Shown one piece after another: positions 44,617 to 53,482 of a stretch of DNA of 64,000 nucleotides (positions within the stretch are counted from its first letter, which is position 1; each line of letters opens with the position of its first letter). The position numbers and the translations under genes are program-made. This stretch comes from Hyphomonadaceae bacterium (GTDB lineage: Bacteria; Pseudomonadota; Alphaproteobacteria; Caulobacterales; Aquidulcibacteraceae). The DNA is taken from NCBI GenBank assembly GCA_019753105.1, contig JAIELJ010000011.1:62001-126000 (forward strand), written 5' to 3'. The notes beneath the pieces were generated by a model. The model searched no databases. It was not told where the DNA came from and was given only the letters and a program-made list of their open reading frames with translations.

Positions 44617-46677
44617 ATGGTTACGCTTACACGTCGCGCGATGGGCGCGTCGTCGCTGGCTCTTTTGGCCGGCTGCGCTACGGGAACAAGCTCATCTTCT
44701 GGCGGCGCTACGCGTGGCGCTGCGGCGATCGGTTCGTTCGGCGTCGATCTCGCCGGCCGCGATCTTAGCGTCCGCCCAGGCGACGATTTCTTCCAGTACG
44801 CAAACGGCACGTGGGCGCGCGACACGCAGATCCCGGCCGACCGCACACGCTGGGGCACGTTCGATATCCTGCGCGAAATGGCTGACAACAATCAGCGCGT
44901 GATCATTGAAGAAGTCGCCCTCGCCGGCGGCTCGCCAGGTTCGAACCAGCAAAAGATCGCCGACTATTACAACGCCTATCTTGATCAAGCCGCGATCGAC
45001 GCGCGTGGCTTGGCGCCGATCCAGCCAGAACTCGACCAGATCAATGCGATCACCAATCACGAGCAAGCGATCCGCGTAATCGCGTCGCCGGGCATTGCGG
45101 TCACCTCGCCGATCGCGATGTATGTCGGCCTCGATGAGCGCAATCCCAACCGCTACATCGTGAACATGTCGCACAGCGGCCTCGGCCTGCCGGAGCGCGA
45201 GTATTATCGCCGCACCGACGGCGTCTTCCCGGGCCTGCGTGACTCGTACGTCGCCCATATCGGCCGCACGCTCGGCCTCGTTGGCCAAAGCGACACGGCG
45301 GCGAAGGCGCAAGCGATCATGGCGTTTGAAACGCAGATCGCTGAACGCCACTGGCTCCGCGCCGATCGCCGCGACCGTTCGCGCACCTACAATCTGCTGA
45401 CGCGCGCGCAAGTCCAAGCGCTGGCGCCGAGATTCCCGTGGAACGCGGCATTCGAAGCGTCTGGCCTCAACGCTGCGCAAGAAGTGGTCGTGGCCGAACT
45501 CTCGGCCATGGGGCCGCTGGCCGAACTCTTCATGGCGACGCCGATCAACACGATCAAAGCCTACCTCACCTATCACGTGGTGCGTAACAACGCTTCGGTA
45601 CTGCCGACGAACATTGACAACGAAGTGTTCGAATTCCACGGCCGCACGCTGCAGGGCCAACCGCAACAGCGCGAGCGCTGGAAGCGCGCGGTTTCGGCCG
45701 TGAACGGTTCACTCGGCGAAGCTGTCGGCCAGATCTACGTGCAGCGTCACTTCCCGCCCGCGGCGAAGGCGCAAATGCTCGAACTGGTCGAGAACATGCG
45801 CATCGCGTACGGCCAGCGCATCGATCAATCGCCGTGGATGTCGGCGGAAACCAAAGTGCTGGCGCGCGAAAAGCTCGCCACCTTCCGTCCGAAGATCGGC
45901 TATCCGGATCGTTGGCGCGATTATTCGGGCCTCGAAGTCCGCGCCGGCGACGCGTATGGCAATTCCAAGCGCGCGCAGATCTTCGATTGGAACGAGAGCG
46001 TCTCGCGTCTTGCCCGCCCGACCGATAAGGACGAGTGGTTCATGACGCCGCAAACGGTGAACGCCTATTACAATCCGGTGTTCAACGAGATCGTCTTCCC
46101 GGCTGCGATCCTGCAACCGCCCTTCTTCGATCCGAATGCTGATCCGGCCGTGAACTATGGCGGCATTGGCGGCGTTATCGGCCACGAAATGGGCCACGGC
46201 TTCGACGACCAGGGCGCCAAGTCCGACGCGCAAGGCGTGTTGCGCGATTGGTGGAACGCCGAAGACGTTCGCCGCTTCGAAGAAGTGACGACCCGTCTTG
46301 CTGCGCAATACGAGCAGTTCGAGCCGCTGCCAGGCCTGCGCCTCAATGGCCGCCTGACGCTCGGCGAGAACATCGGTGACAATGGTGGTCTGCAAGTCGC
46401 CTATCACGCCTACACGATCTCGCGCGGCGGCCAGGAAGCCGAAGTGCTCGACGGCGTCACCGGCGATCAGCGCTTCTTCCTCGGCTGGGCGCAAGTCTGG
46501 CGTTCGCTGATGCGCGAAGAAGCGATGCGCAACCAAGTCCTGAACGGTCCGCACTCGCCCGGTATCTACCGCGCCAACGGCCCGGTGCGGAACATGGATG
46601 CCTGGTACACGGCGTTCGACGTGACGCCGGAAGACGATCTCTATCTCGCGCCAGCGGACCGCGTCACGGTCTGGTAA
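44617..46677 (+). CDS. M13-family zinc metallopeptidase (PepO/neprilysin-like lipoprotein)
   Basis: 686 aa. The N-terminal signal ends in a lipobox L-L-A-G-C. M13 marks: zinc motif H523-E524-M-G-H527, E-N-I-G-D (Glu584 as third ligand, Asp588) and N-A-Y-Y-N-P near 480. The N-terminal half forms the helical lid of neprilysin-like enzymes (R-P-G-D-D-F-F-Q-Y-A-N-G at the start of the domain). It cleaves small peptides outside the inner membrane. Ends with a strong terminator; 30 bp after the pump gene but with its own ribosome site (GGAGG). Confidence 0.93.
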   Translation: MVTLTRRAMGASSLALLAGCATGTSSSSGGATRGAAAIGSFGVDLAGRDLSVRPGDDFFQYANGTWARDTQIPADRTRWGTFDILREMADNNQRVIIEEVALAGGSPGSNQQKIADYYNAYLDQAAIDARGLAPIQPELDQINAITNHEQAIRVIASPGIAVTSPIAMYVGLDERNPNRYIVNMSHSGLGLPEREYYRRTDGVFPGLRDSYVAHIGRTLGLVGQSDTAAKAQAIMAFETQIAERHWLRADRRDRSRTYNLLTRAQVQALAPRFPWNAAFEASGLNAAQEVVVAELSAMGPLAELFMATPINTIKAYLTYHVVRNNASVLPTNIDNEVFEFHGRTLQGQPQQRERWKRAVSAVNGSLGEAVGQIYVQRHFPPAAKAQMLELVENMRIAYGQRIDQSPWMSAETKVLAREKLATFRPKIGYPDRWRDYSGLEVRAGDAYGNSKRAQIFDWNESVSRLARPTDKDEWFMTPQTVNAYYNPVFNEIVFPAAILQPPFFDPNADPAVNYGGIGGVIGHEMGHGFDDQGAKSDAQGVLRDWWNAEDVRRFEEVTTRLAAQYEQFEPLPGLRLNGRLTLGENIGDNGGLQVAYHAYTISRGGQEAEVLDGVTGDQRFFLGWAQVWRSLMREEAMRNQVLNGPHSPGIYRANGPVRNMDAWYTAFDVTPEDDLYLAPADRVTVW

Positions 46678-46701
46678 ACGCGCGTTAGCGTTGGAATGAC
46701 G

Positions 46702-46733
46702 AAGGGGAGCGGTGCGAGCCGCTCCCCTTTTTT
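46702..46733. terminator. Intrinsic terminator after M13 peptidase
   Basis: AAGGGGAGCGG (46702-46712) pairs with CCGCTCCCCTT (46719-46729), followed by T6 (46728-46733). It also covers the end of the convergent gene at 46732. Confidence 0.93.
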
Positions 46734-47133
46734 ATTCCGGATACTTTTTCGCCATCGCCTTCCAGCTTTTCACAGCAAGCTGGCGCAACACATCACCATC
46801 AACGTCAGCAAGCTTGTTGATGTAGAGGCAACTCCGCCCGGTCTTATGCTTGCCGAGCTTTTTCATCAGCGGTTCGCCTTCGTAGCCATCCATCATGTAG
46901 AGCACGAGATTGGCTTTGCGCGGGCTAAAGCCGATGCGCGGCCACTTGCCTGTCGGCCCCTCATACTCGCCATAGCCAATGATCGTCGGCCCCCACATGG
47001 CCGGCTTCTCGCCGCTAATCTCGCGCATCATCTTGTCGACGGCTTTCGCATCCTTGCGGCGCGTTTCGTCTTCGACGGCGGCGATGAATTGCGTGACGGA
47101 CGCTTTGGTCTTTTGGGTTTTTGGCTCGGCCAT
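46732..47133 (-). CDS. DUF1801-family protein
   Basis: 133 aa. The DUF1801 pattern is present: N-terminal K-x-x-V-x-x-F-I-A-A-V near 8-20, G-P-T-I-I-G-Y-G at about 48-55, L-V-L-Y-M-M-D near 75 and L-G-K-H-K-T-G-R-S-C-L-Y-I-N-K-L in the last third. Proteins of this fold (SRPBCC-like or CyaY-like proposals exist) have no firm role. AGGA is close to the start at 47133; a longer frame to 47181 would run into the next gene. Cytoplasmic. Confidence 0.85.
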   Translation of the reverse strand: MAEPKTQKTKASVTQFIAAVEDETRRKDAKAVDKMMREISGEKPAMWGPTIIGYGEYEGPTGKWPRIGFSPRKANLVLYMMDGYEGEPLMKKLGKHKTGRSCLYINKLADVDGDVLRQLAVKSWKAMAKKYPE

Positions 47134-47134
47134 G

Positions 47135-47869
47135 TCATTTCCTGATCGCATCGAGGGCGCGGCAAAACATGCCGGGCGCATTTCCCTGATCGCACGCCAT
47201 ACCGCCCATTGCGAAGATGAAAATGATGATCGCGACCAGCGGAAAAATCACGCCGATCGCGCGCGTGACGAGCATCGAAAGCGAAACGGAGGAGCGTTCA
47301 CGCGCCGCCGGCGCCGCACCGCGCGCTTCGATGTCCTTATCACCGGCGTCGTCATCTTCATCGCGCCCACGCGTCCCGACGTGGATGTTGACGTTCTCCA
47401 TCGTGACGCCCTGCAATTTGATGCCGGGCGCCTCGAAGTGCGTCGGGCGCGGCGCCATGGGTATCGGCTCGCTGCGGACGATCGCCTGCACGATCCCGAG
47501 AAAGTGCTGAAAGCGCGGGTCTGACGCTTCGCCGCTCCAAGCGGCAAGGTCGGCGTATTGTGTTTCGCCAAAGCCAAGCGGGGGCGAAACAAGATCGAGC
47601 CGCACGGGCGCGAGAATTTTCCGCGCCTGGCCGTGCGTCGCCTCCTCCATCACCCATGAGCCTTGCTCGTGGTCCACGCTATCGTTCGTCCACACTGCGA
47701 CCACGCATTTGGCAGCGGCGAGTTGTTTGGCGATCTCGGCGCGCCACGATGTCGAAGGCTGAATGCCCTCGTCCCACCACACATCCAGCCCCACTGCGCG
47801 CAGGTTCTCTACCAAAGGGCGCACGCGATCAGCGTCGGACTTTTTGTAAGAGATGAAAACATCGGCCAT
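47135..47869 (-). CDS. TIR-domain protein with C-terminal membrane anchor
   Basis: 244 aa from MADVFISYKKSDADRV. The TIR fold is clear: strand A A-D-V-F-I-S-Y near 2-8, box-like V-W-W-D near 35-39 and W-R-A-E-I-A-K-Q-L near 45-53 with the conserved Glu49 expected to be the NAD+-cleaving residue, then strand V-V-A-V-W-T. After about residue 135 comes a linker (M-E-N-V-N-I-H-V-G-T), a charged spacer and one transmembrane helix at about 205-228 (I-G-V-I-F-P-L-V-A-I-I-I-F-I-F). Bacterial TIR proteins act in phage defence or in NAD signalling; no partner sensor lies next to it. Confidence 0.85.
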   Translation of the reverse strand: MADVFISYKKSDADRVRPLVENLRAVGLDVWWDEGIQPSTSWRAEIAKQLAAAKCVVAVWTNDSVDHEQGSWVMEEATHGQARKILAPVRLDLVSPPLGFGETQYADLAAWSGEASDPRFQHFLGIVQAIVRSEPIPMAPRPTHFEAPGIKLQGVTMENVNIHVGTRGRDEDDDAGDKDIEARGAAPAARERSSVSLSMLVTRAIGVIFPLVAIIIFIFAMGGMACDQGNAPGMFCRALDAIRK

Positions 47870-47934
47870 GGCGCTTCCCCACAAACTGATGTGTTCTAAC
47901 GCGCAGCTGCTGCCGATGGCAGCTGAAATGCCCG

Positions 47935-48747
47935 TTAGCCGGAGCGCGCCCGCTCGGCCGAATGCAGCGCAAGAAACGCCCAGATGTGCGGATACATGCC
48001 GTCACGAACGAGCGTGGCGTGATCGCTACCGGCCATGGCGACGAATTGCTTTGGTTCGTTGGCAAGCGCGTAAAGCCGCTCGCCTTGCGCATACGGCACG
48101 ACGCTATCGCGATCGCCATGCACGATCAGCACCGGCATGCGCACATCGCCGATCCAATCGCGCGAGCGGAAGCTGTCGCGGATCAGCACGCGCGCGAACG
48201 GTGAGAAATGCGATGCCGCAACATCGTCTACGCCGGTGAAAGGCGCCTCAAGGATCAGCGCCTGCGCAGGCACATCGCGCGCGAGATGTGTGGCGACGCC
48301 GGAGCCGAGCGAAAAGCCGTGAATGACGATGTCGTCCGGCGCGTAACCCTGCGCGATCAGCCAATCATAACCGGCGCGCGCATCGAGATGGAGACCGCTT
48401 TCGCTTGGGCGCCCTGACGATCCGGAATAGCCGCGATAATAGACGGCGAGAAATCCCGCCCCGCTCTCTGTGATGCGGCCCCACCGCCCTTCCCAGATTT
48501 GCGGACGCCCGCCATTGCCGTCGAAGAAGAGAAAGATCGGCTGACCCGCCTGCGGCGCGCGATACCAAGCGACGATGGATTCGTTGTCGCTCGTGGTGAG
48601 GCGAATCGCTTGCGTCTCCGGAAAGTTCGGCGCGACCTCTTCGGCGTGCGGATGATAGATGAGCGAGTTGGCGTGGCAGGAGAGCAGCGCGAAGGCGGCT
48701 GCGACGAGCGCGATGGTTATGAGGGCGATGCGTCTCCGATGTTTCAT
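47935..48747 (-). CDS. Alpha/beta hydrolase, YfhR/BEM46 type
   Basis: 270 aa. A single N-terminal transmembrane helix (about 9-26) with A-L-L-S-C anchors the protein. The hydrolase part has G-N-G-G-R near 81, Y-R-G-Y-S-G-S-S-G near 105, nucleophile G-F-S-L-G-S near 144, G-D-R-D-S-V-V-P (Asp) near 221 and S-D-H-A-T (His) near 248. Members of this group are uncharacterised membrane-bound hydrolases, possibly thioesterases or lipases. Start at 48747 chosen for the signal/anchor. Stands between the TIR gene and the transhydrogenase operon, same strand. Confidence 0.85.
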   Translation of the reverse strand: MKHRRRIALITIALVAAAFALLSCHANSLIYHPHAEEVAPNFPETQAIRLTTSDNESIVAWYRAPQAGQPIFLFFDGNGGRPQIWEGRWGRITESGAGFLAVYYRGYSGSSGRPSESGLHLDARAGYDWLIAQGYAPDDIVIHGFSLGSGVATHLARDVPAQALILEAPFTGVDDVAASHFSPFARVLIRDSFRSRDWIGDVRMPVLIVHGDRDSVVPYAQGERLYALANEPKQFVAMAGSDHATLVRDGMYPHIWAFLALHSAERARSG

Positions 48748-48755
48748 CGTCACCG

Positions 48756-49106
48756 CTATGGTCTCACCTCCGGGACATCCCAAAAGCCAAACGTCCAATT
48801 CGTTCGTAGCGCAACATCTCGCGCCCAATCGACTAGGGCTTTCACCGTCGCGGGATCGACTTTGAGAAGCGCCTCGACAACAACTTCCCCTTCGTCTTCT
48901 ACATAAGACGACAGGATTCTCTCCTGGAATGGTGTCGTCGCAACGACTTCGTCGAACACGCTCCAATCAATCCGGTCGTGATGACCCCAATGGAAGTACA
49001 GCTCAAACTTCTGCGGTTGGCTTAAGTCAACACCACGAGCAACAAGCAAATCAACGCCGCTGTTGAGGAGCGTGTGTGCGGCGTCTTGGCGATCTTCGCC
49101 CGCCAC
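48756..49106 (-). CDS. Hypothetical protein coupled to pntB
   Basis: 116 aa from a GTG directly after the pntB stop (TGA-GTG), so translation is likely coupled. It reads as a soluble alpha/beta protein with L-L-V-A-R-G-V-D-L-S-Q-P-Q-K-F-E-L-Y-F-H-W-G near 20-41, V-E-A-L-L-K-V-D-P-A-T-V-K-A-L near 77-91 and a Trp-rich end W-T-F-G-F-W-D-V-P. I do not recognise the family (loosely like RraB-type domains in layout). Function unknown; nothing ties it to the transhydrogenase except position. Confidence 0.6.
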   Translation of the reverse strand: MAGEDRQDAAHTLLNSGVDLLVARGVDLSQPQKFELYFHWGHHDRIDWSVFDEVVATTPFQERILSSYVEDEGEVVVEALLKVDPATVKALVDWARDVALRTNWTFGFWDVPEVRP

Positions 49107-50534
49107 TCAAAGCCCCTTAACGATCTCGTCCGTCATTTTCTTCGCGTCCCCAAACAGCATCATGGTGTTGTCGCGGAAGAAGAGTTCGTTTTCGACGCCG
49201 GCATAGCCGCTGCCCATGCCGCGTTTGATGAAGAGCACGGTCTTGGCCTTCTCAACGTCCAGGATCGGCATGCCGTAGATCGGGCTTTTTGGATCGGTTT
49301 TGGCGCTTGGGTTGGTCACGTCGTTCGCGCCGATCACGTACGCCACGTCGGCTTGTGAGAATTCGTTGTTGATGTCTTCGAGTTCGAAGACCTCGTCGTA
49401 TGGCACGTTGGCTTCGGCCAAGAGCACGTTCATGTGGCCGGGCATGCGGCCAGCGACCGGGTGGATGGCATATCTCACTTCGACGCCTTCCTTCTTCAGC
49501 ATGTCGGCCATTTCGCGCACGCTGTGCTGTGCTTGCGCGACGGCCATGCCGTAGCCCGGCACGATGATCACCTTCGACGCGTTCTTCATGATAAAAGCCG
49601 CGTCCTCGGCGCTGCCCTTCTTCACCGGACGCGTCTCGACATGTCCGGTCGCTGCACCGCCATCCGCCGTGCCGAAGCCGCCGAGGATGACGCTGATGAA
49701 GCTGCGGTTCATGCCCTTGCACATGATGTAGCTGAGGATCGCGCCCGATGAGCCGACAAGCGCGCCGGTAATGATGAGCGCTACATTCTCAAGCGTGAAG
49801 CCGAGTGCAGCGGCCGCCCAGCCCGAATACGAGTTCAGCATTGAGACGACGACAGGCATGTCGGCGCCGCCGATCGGGATGATGAGCAGAACGCCGATCA
49901 GGAGCGAAAGGCCAGCGAGCGCCCAGAAGTGCCATTCGATGGTGCCGTGCGCGCGCACCATCATCACGATGAGCACAACGATAGCGAGCGCGATGGCGAT
50001 GTTAATGACATGGCGCGCGGGCAACATGATTGGCGCGCCCGACATGTTGCCGTTGAGCTTCGCGAACGCGATGACCGAGCCAGTGAACGTGATCGCCCCG
50101 ATCGCCGCGCCGAGCGAAAGCTCGATCAGCGACTGTATATGAAGCGGCGTGCGCAGCAGGTAAGCGCCGACATCTTCTTCCGCCGCGATACCAAAGCTCT
50201 CCGGCGCATAGAACGCCGCCGCCGCGACCGCCACGGCCGCGAGGCCAACGAGCGAGTGAAACGCCGCGACGAGTTGCGGCATGTCCGTCATCTTAATCGA
50301 ACGCGCGATGAAAGCGCCGGCGCCGCCGCCGATCACGAGCGCCGCCACGATGATCAGCCACGTCGTTGTATCGGGCGAGACGAGCCAGAGCGTCGTGCCG
50401 ATGGCGATCGCCATGCCGAGCATGCCGAAATTGTTGCCCTGCCGGCTCGTCTCGGGGCTGGAGAGCCCACGCAGCGCCAGGATGAAGAGCACCCCGGAGA
50501 CGAGATACAAAATTGCGGCGAGATCAGCGCTCAT
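49107..50534 (-). CDS. pntB: NAD(P) transhydrogenase subunit beta
   Basis: 475 aa, the usual length. The N-terminal two thirds holds eight or nine transmembrane helices of the proton channel; the C-terminal 180 residues form the NADP(H)-binding domain III with V-I-I-V-P-G-Y-G-M-A-V-A-Q-A-Q near 305 and R-Y-A-I-H-P-V-A-G-R-M-P-G-H-M-N-V-L-L-A-E-A near 336-357, both hallmarks. Uses the proton gradient to reduce NADP+ with NADH. It is separated from pntAA and pntAB by a membrane-protein gene and others. Confidence 0.96.
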   Translation of the reverse strand: MSADLAAILYLVSGVLFILALRGLSSPETSRQGNNFGMLGMAIAIGTTLWLVSPDTTTWLIIVAALVIGGGAGAFIARSIKMTDMPQLVAAFHSLVGLAAVAVAAAAFYAPESFGIAAEEDVGAYLLRTPLHIQSLIELSLGAAIGAITFTGSVIAFAKLNGNMSGAPIMLPARHVINIAIALAIVVLIVMMVRAHGTIEWHFWALAGLSLLIGVLLIIPIGGADMPVVVSMLNSYSGWAAAALGFTLENVALIITGALVGSSGAILSYIMCKGMNRSFISVILGGFGTADGGAATGHVETRPVKKGSAEDAAFIMKNASKVIIVPGYGMAVAQAQHSVREMADMLKKEGVEVRYAIHPVAGRMPGHMNVLLAEANVPYDEVFELEDINNEFSQADVAYVIGANDVTNPSAKTDPKSPIYGMPILDVEKAKTVLFIKRGMGSGYAGVENELFFRDNTMMLFGDAKKMTDEIVKGL

Positions 50535-50535
50535 G

Positions 50536-51162
50536 TCAGCCCCTTGGTCCCTGCTGGCGCATACGCGTCCAGCCGGTGATGAGTGTCGCCGCCGGAGCAG
50601 CGAAGAAAATGATGGCAGCCAGCCACGTCGGCCAGCCTTCTTGCGTCGCGCCCAGGAAGGCGAGCACGTTGCCGATGATCGGCACGAAAGCGAGAATGAA
50701 ACCGATAACGGCGGACGGCCATGCGCCCCACTCGAACTCGGCCTGGATCCACTCGCTCACGAAGTAGATTTGCAGAATGCAGAGCGCGACCCAGATCAGC
50801 GCGACGATGCAACCAACGCCGACGCAGCCTGACATCTGAACTTGAAAGCGGCGCACGTCTTCGCGGGCGCGCGTGCGGTCAAACGTATGCGCCGCGACGG
50901 TGGGAGCGTCGTCTTCGCTGAGCATCGAGAGCGCACGTTGCGCGACCTGGCGGAGTTCATCATCGTTGACGACCCCGTCTTCGCGCGCGTCCGTGACATC
51001 CGCCTCGAAAGCTTCCACGTGCGACTGCAGGCTGGCGATTGCGCCCGGCACGCGCCCGCCGCTCAGGCGCCAAGCCTCGACAAAGCGGCGCATAAAGGCT
51101 TCGGCCGACAAGCGGCCGTCTAAGTACGCTTCGATCAGTGCACGCCAGTCAGCGGAAGTCAT
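50536..51162 (-). CDS. Hypothetical membrane protein between pntAB and pntB
   Basis: 208 aa. The N-terminal 85 residues are a soluble helical domain (W-R-A-L-I-E-A-Y-L-D-G-R-L-S-A-E-A-F-M-R-R-F near 6-27, then D-G-V-V-N-D-D-E-L-R-Q-V-A near 62-74), which in layout recalls colicin-immunity-like helical proteins, though I cannot confirm this. Three transmembrane helices follow at about 113-135, 148-170 and 178-196. It starts 71 bp after pntAB and its stop is one base before the pntB start region. Role unknown; embedded in the transhydrogenase operon. Confidence 0.65.
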   Translation of the reverse strand: MTSADWRALIEAYLDGRLSAEAFMRRFVEAWRLSGGRVPGAIASLQSHVEAFEADVTDAREDGVVNDDELRQVAQRALSMLSEDDAPTVAAHTFDRTRAREDVRRFQVQMSGCVGVGCIVALIWVALCILQIYFVSEWIQAEFEWGAWPSAVIGFILAFVPIIGNVLAFLGATQEGWPTWLAAIIFFAAPAATLITGWTRMRQQGPRG

Positions 51163-51232
51163 CGTTCAATCCTGAACGAGATCCCGGCTCGCGCAGTGCG
51201 CGGCCTGGATGACTTTCGATTGAGATCGAAAG

Positions 51233-51541
51233 TCACTTCTTCTCTTTCTTCTTGTACATCGCCAGCATGCGCTGGGTGACAAGGAAGCCGCCGAAGATGT
51301 TGACGGCCGCGAGCGCAACAGCAATGCCGCCCGCGCCTTTGGCGACCCAGCCGCCATCAGCCATTGCGCTCGCCGCCGCTGCGATCAGCGCGCCGACAAT
51401 GATGACCGATGAGATCGCGTTGGTGACGGCCATCAGCGGCGTGTGCAAAGCCGGCGTCACCGACCAGACGACGTAATAGCCAACGAAAATCGCCAACACG
51501 AAGATGGCGAGATAAAATACGAACGGATCAACCGCTTCCAT
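51233..51541 (-). CDS. pntAB: NAD(P) transhydrogenase subunit alpha 2 (membrane part)
   Basis: 102 aa, three or four helices, starting MEAVDPFVFYLAIFVLAIFV. The signature V-V-W-S-V-T-P-A-L-H-T-P-L-M-A-V-T-N-A-I-S is the PntA C-terminal membrane domain, here a separate polypeptide as is normal in alphaproteobacteria. It ends with K-K-K-E-K-K. The ATG at 51541 was chosen; a longer frame to 51598 is unlikely. With PntAA and PntB it forms the proton-pumping transhydrogenase. Confidence 0.95.
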   Translation of the reverse strand: MEAVDPFVFYLAIFVLAIFVGYYVVWSVTPALHTPLMAVTNAISSVIIVGALIAAAASAMADGGWVAKGAGGIAVALAAVNIFGGFLVTQRMLAMYKKKEKK

Positions 51542-51626
51542 AATAGCCCTCGCGGATACGTTGCGTGGGATAAAGAAGCGGAACGGGCGCCGGGTCAACT
51601 ATGAGCGCGTTGGAAACGCGAAACGA

Positions 51627-51968
51627 TTAGCCCGCGTAACGCTCGCGACAGGCGTTCGCGGCGGCTTGCCGTTCCGACGCCGGCTGTTCGCGCCAATAGC
51701 CCTTGGCGGCATCGGCGGCGTAGCGGCCGGTCATGCCTTCGAGGCCTTCTTCGCGGTTGAGCTGCTCAAGGATGCGGCCTAGCAAAGCCGCCCACTCGCC
51801 ATTGGCGCCGCGCGGATAGTTGATCACGTCGAGATTGCCGATAGCGGCGACTGCGCCGGCGCAAAGGCTGAGATCCTGCGCTTGGCTAGCGTCGGGCGAT
51901 TGTTGCGCAGCGGCGGGCGACGCGACGAGCGCGCAAGCGCATGCTGCGGCGGCAAAGTGCTTGAACAT
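51627..51968 (-). CDS. Small secreted protein in the transhydrogenase operon
   Basis: 113 aa. Signal peptide (1-21, ending PAAAQQ) and a mature chain with two cysteines (near 36 and 107), suggesting one disulphide. The body is helical (A-A-L-L-G-R-I-L-E-Q-L-N-R-E-E-G-L-E-G-M). No family recognised. It lies between the SnoaL-like gene and pntAB on the same strand, with 23 and 85 bp gaps. Confidence 0.65.
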   Translation of the reverse strand: MFKHFAAAACACALVASPAAAQQSPDASQAQDLSLCAGAVAAIGNLDVINYPRGANGEWAALLGRILEQLNREEGLEGMTGRYAADAAKGYWREQPASERQAAANACRERYAG

Positions 51969-51991
51969 TTGTTTCCTCCTCCGGGGACCGA

Positions 51992-52345
51992 TCAGGAGGG
52001 TTCGTACGTCGCCTCTGCGCGCACAATAAGGCTGCCCAGTGCGTCCATCTCGTGATGTTCCGCTGTGCGCTCGCCGCGATGATTACGATAGATCAAGGTA
52101 TGGCCGCGAGCGCCGACGAAGATCGCTTCCGCCGTGAAGGTCAGATCCGGAGCGCGTTCGAGCGCGCGCTGGAAATAAAGCTTCAGCATGTCGCGGCCGT
52201 GGATCACGCCATCCGGCGCAAAGCCGAGTGCTGCGATGTATGGCGACGAGAACTCGATGTCCTCGTGATAGAGCGCGATGATCTGATCGAGATTGCGCGC
52301 GTTCCACGCGTCGTAATAGCGCTTGGCGAATTCGAGATCGTTCAT
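51992..52345 (-). CDS. SnoaL-like (NTF2-fold) protein
   Basis: 117 aa. Typical start of the SnoaL/NTF2 fold: A-K-R-Y-Y-D-A-W-N-A-R-N-L-D-Q-I-I-A-L-Y-H-E-D-I-E-F-S-S-P (about 7-35), then G-V-I-H-G-R-D-M-L and the curved sheet strands. Such small cone-shaped domains bind or isomerise small molecules; no catalytic residues can be assigned. Its start overlaps the pntAA stop by four bases (ATGA), so it is translated with the transhydrogenase. Confidence 0.82.
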   Translation of the reverse strand: MNDLEFAKRYYDAWNARNLDQIIALYHEDIEFSSPYIAALGFAPDGVIHGRDMLKLYFQRALERAPDLTFTAEAIFVGARGHTLIYRNHRGERTAEHHEMDALGSLIVRAEATYEPS

Positions 52346-53478
52346 GCGGCCGATTTCGGTGCGAAGTGCGGATGCACCAGCGCGCCGCCTTTGGAAAGCA
52401 TCGCGCCTTGGATGATTTCGTCGTCCCACGCCGGCGCGAACGCCTTGGTCTCTTTGTCCGCCAGCAGCGGCAGCAGGGCCAGGAAGTTCTTCGCGTAGAG
52501 GGAGGATGCATCGGCCGGCAGGCGCGCCGGCAGATTGGTGAAGCCCATGATTTTGACGCCGCCGACTTCGACCACTTCGTCCGGTTTCGAGAGCGGGCAA
52601 TTGCCGCCCTGCGCCACCGCGAGATCGATGATCACCGAACCCGGGCGCATCGACTTGGCTTGCGCTTCTGTGACCAGCACAGGCGCGGGGCGGCCCGGAA
52701 TGAGCGCGGTGGTGATGACGATGTCTTGCTTTGCGATGTGGTCGGTGACGAGTGCGGCTTGCTTGGCCTGATATTCGGCACTCATCGGCTTTGCGTAACC
52801 GGCGGTAGTTTCGGCCTGCTTGAACTCTTCGTCCTCGACCGCGACGAACTTGCCGCCGAGTGAGGCGACCTGCTCTTTCGTTGCCGGACGTACATCGGTT
52901 GCGCTCACGACGGCGCCCAAGCGGCGCGCGGTGGCGATGGCTTGCAGGCCGGCGACGCCGACGCCCATGATGAAGCACTTGGCGGCAGCGATTGTGCCGG
53001 CGGCGGTCATCATCATTGGAAAGGCGCGGCCGTAGAGTTCGGCTGCTTCGATCACAGCGCGATAGCCAGCGAGATTGGCTTGGCTTGAAAGCGCGTCCAT
53101 CGATTGGGCGCGGCTGATGCGCGGAATGAATTCCATCGCCAGCGCGTCGATCTTCGCTTTCGCCAAAGCTTCGACCGTGCCGCGATCGCCGTACGGCTCC
53201 AGCAATGAGACGAAGCCTGAACCCGGCTTGATTGCAGCGATTTCGCCGTCATTGGGACGGCGGACTTTGACGATGAGATCGGAGCTGCCGATCGCGCCAT
53301 CCGCGGCGATTTCGGCGCCGGCGGTTTTGTACAACTCGTCCGGATACGATGCGGCAGCGCCTGCCCCGGTTTGCACCGTGATGGTGTGGCCCAGCGCGAC
53401 GATCTTCTTCACCGTCTCCGGTGTAGCAGCGACGCGGGTTTCGCCCGCAGCGGATTCCTTGAGGACCGCGATCCGCAC
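52342..53478 (-). CDS. pntAA: NAD(P) transhydrogenase subunit alpha 1 (NAD-binding part)
   Basis: 378 aa, alanine-dehydrogenase-like. Starts MRIAVLKESAAGETRVAATP, the normal PntA opening; dinucleotide loop G-V-G-V-A-G-L-Q-A near 172-180; R-I-S-R-A-Q-S-M-D-A-L-S-S-Q-A-N near 119-134, the RQD-loop region. This domain I binds NAD(H) in the cytoplasm. First gene of the operon pntAA - SnoaL - secreted - pntAB - membrane protein - pntB. Confidence 0.95.
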   Translation of the reverse strand: MRIAVLKESAAGETRVAATPETVKKIVALGHTITVQTGAGAAASYPDELYKTAGAEIAADGAIGSSDLIVKVRRPNDGEIAAIKPGSGFVSLLEPYGDRGTVEALAKAKIDALAMEFIPRISRAQSMDALSSQANLAGYRAVIEAAELYGRAFPMMMTAAGTIAAAKCFIMGVGVAGLQAIATARRLGAVVSATDVRPATKEQVASLGGKFVAVEDEEFKQAETTAGYAKPMSAEYQAKQAALVTDHIAKQDIVITTALIPGRPAPVLVTEAQAKSMRPGSVIIDLAVAQGGNCPLSKPDEVVEVGGVKIMGFTNLPARLPADASSLYAKNFLALLPLLADKETKAFAPAWDDEIIQGAMLSKGGALVHPHFAPKSAA

Positions 53479-53482
53479 CGGG

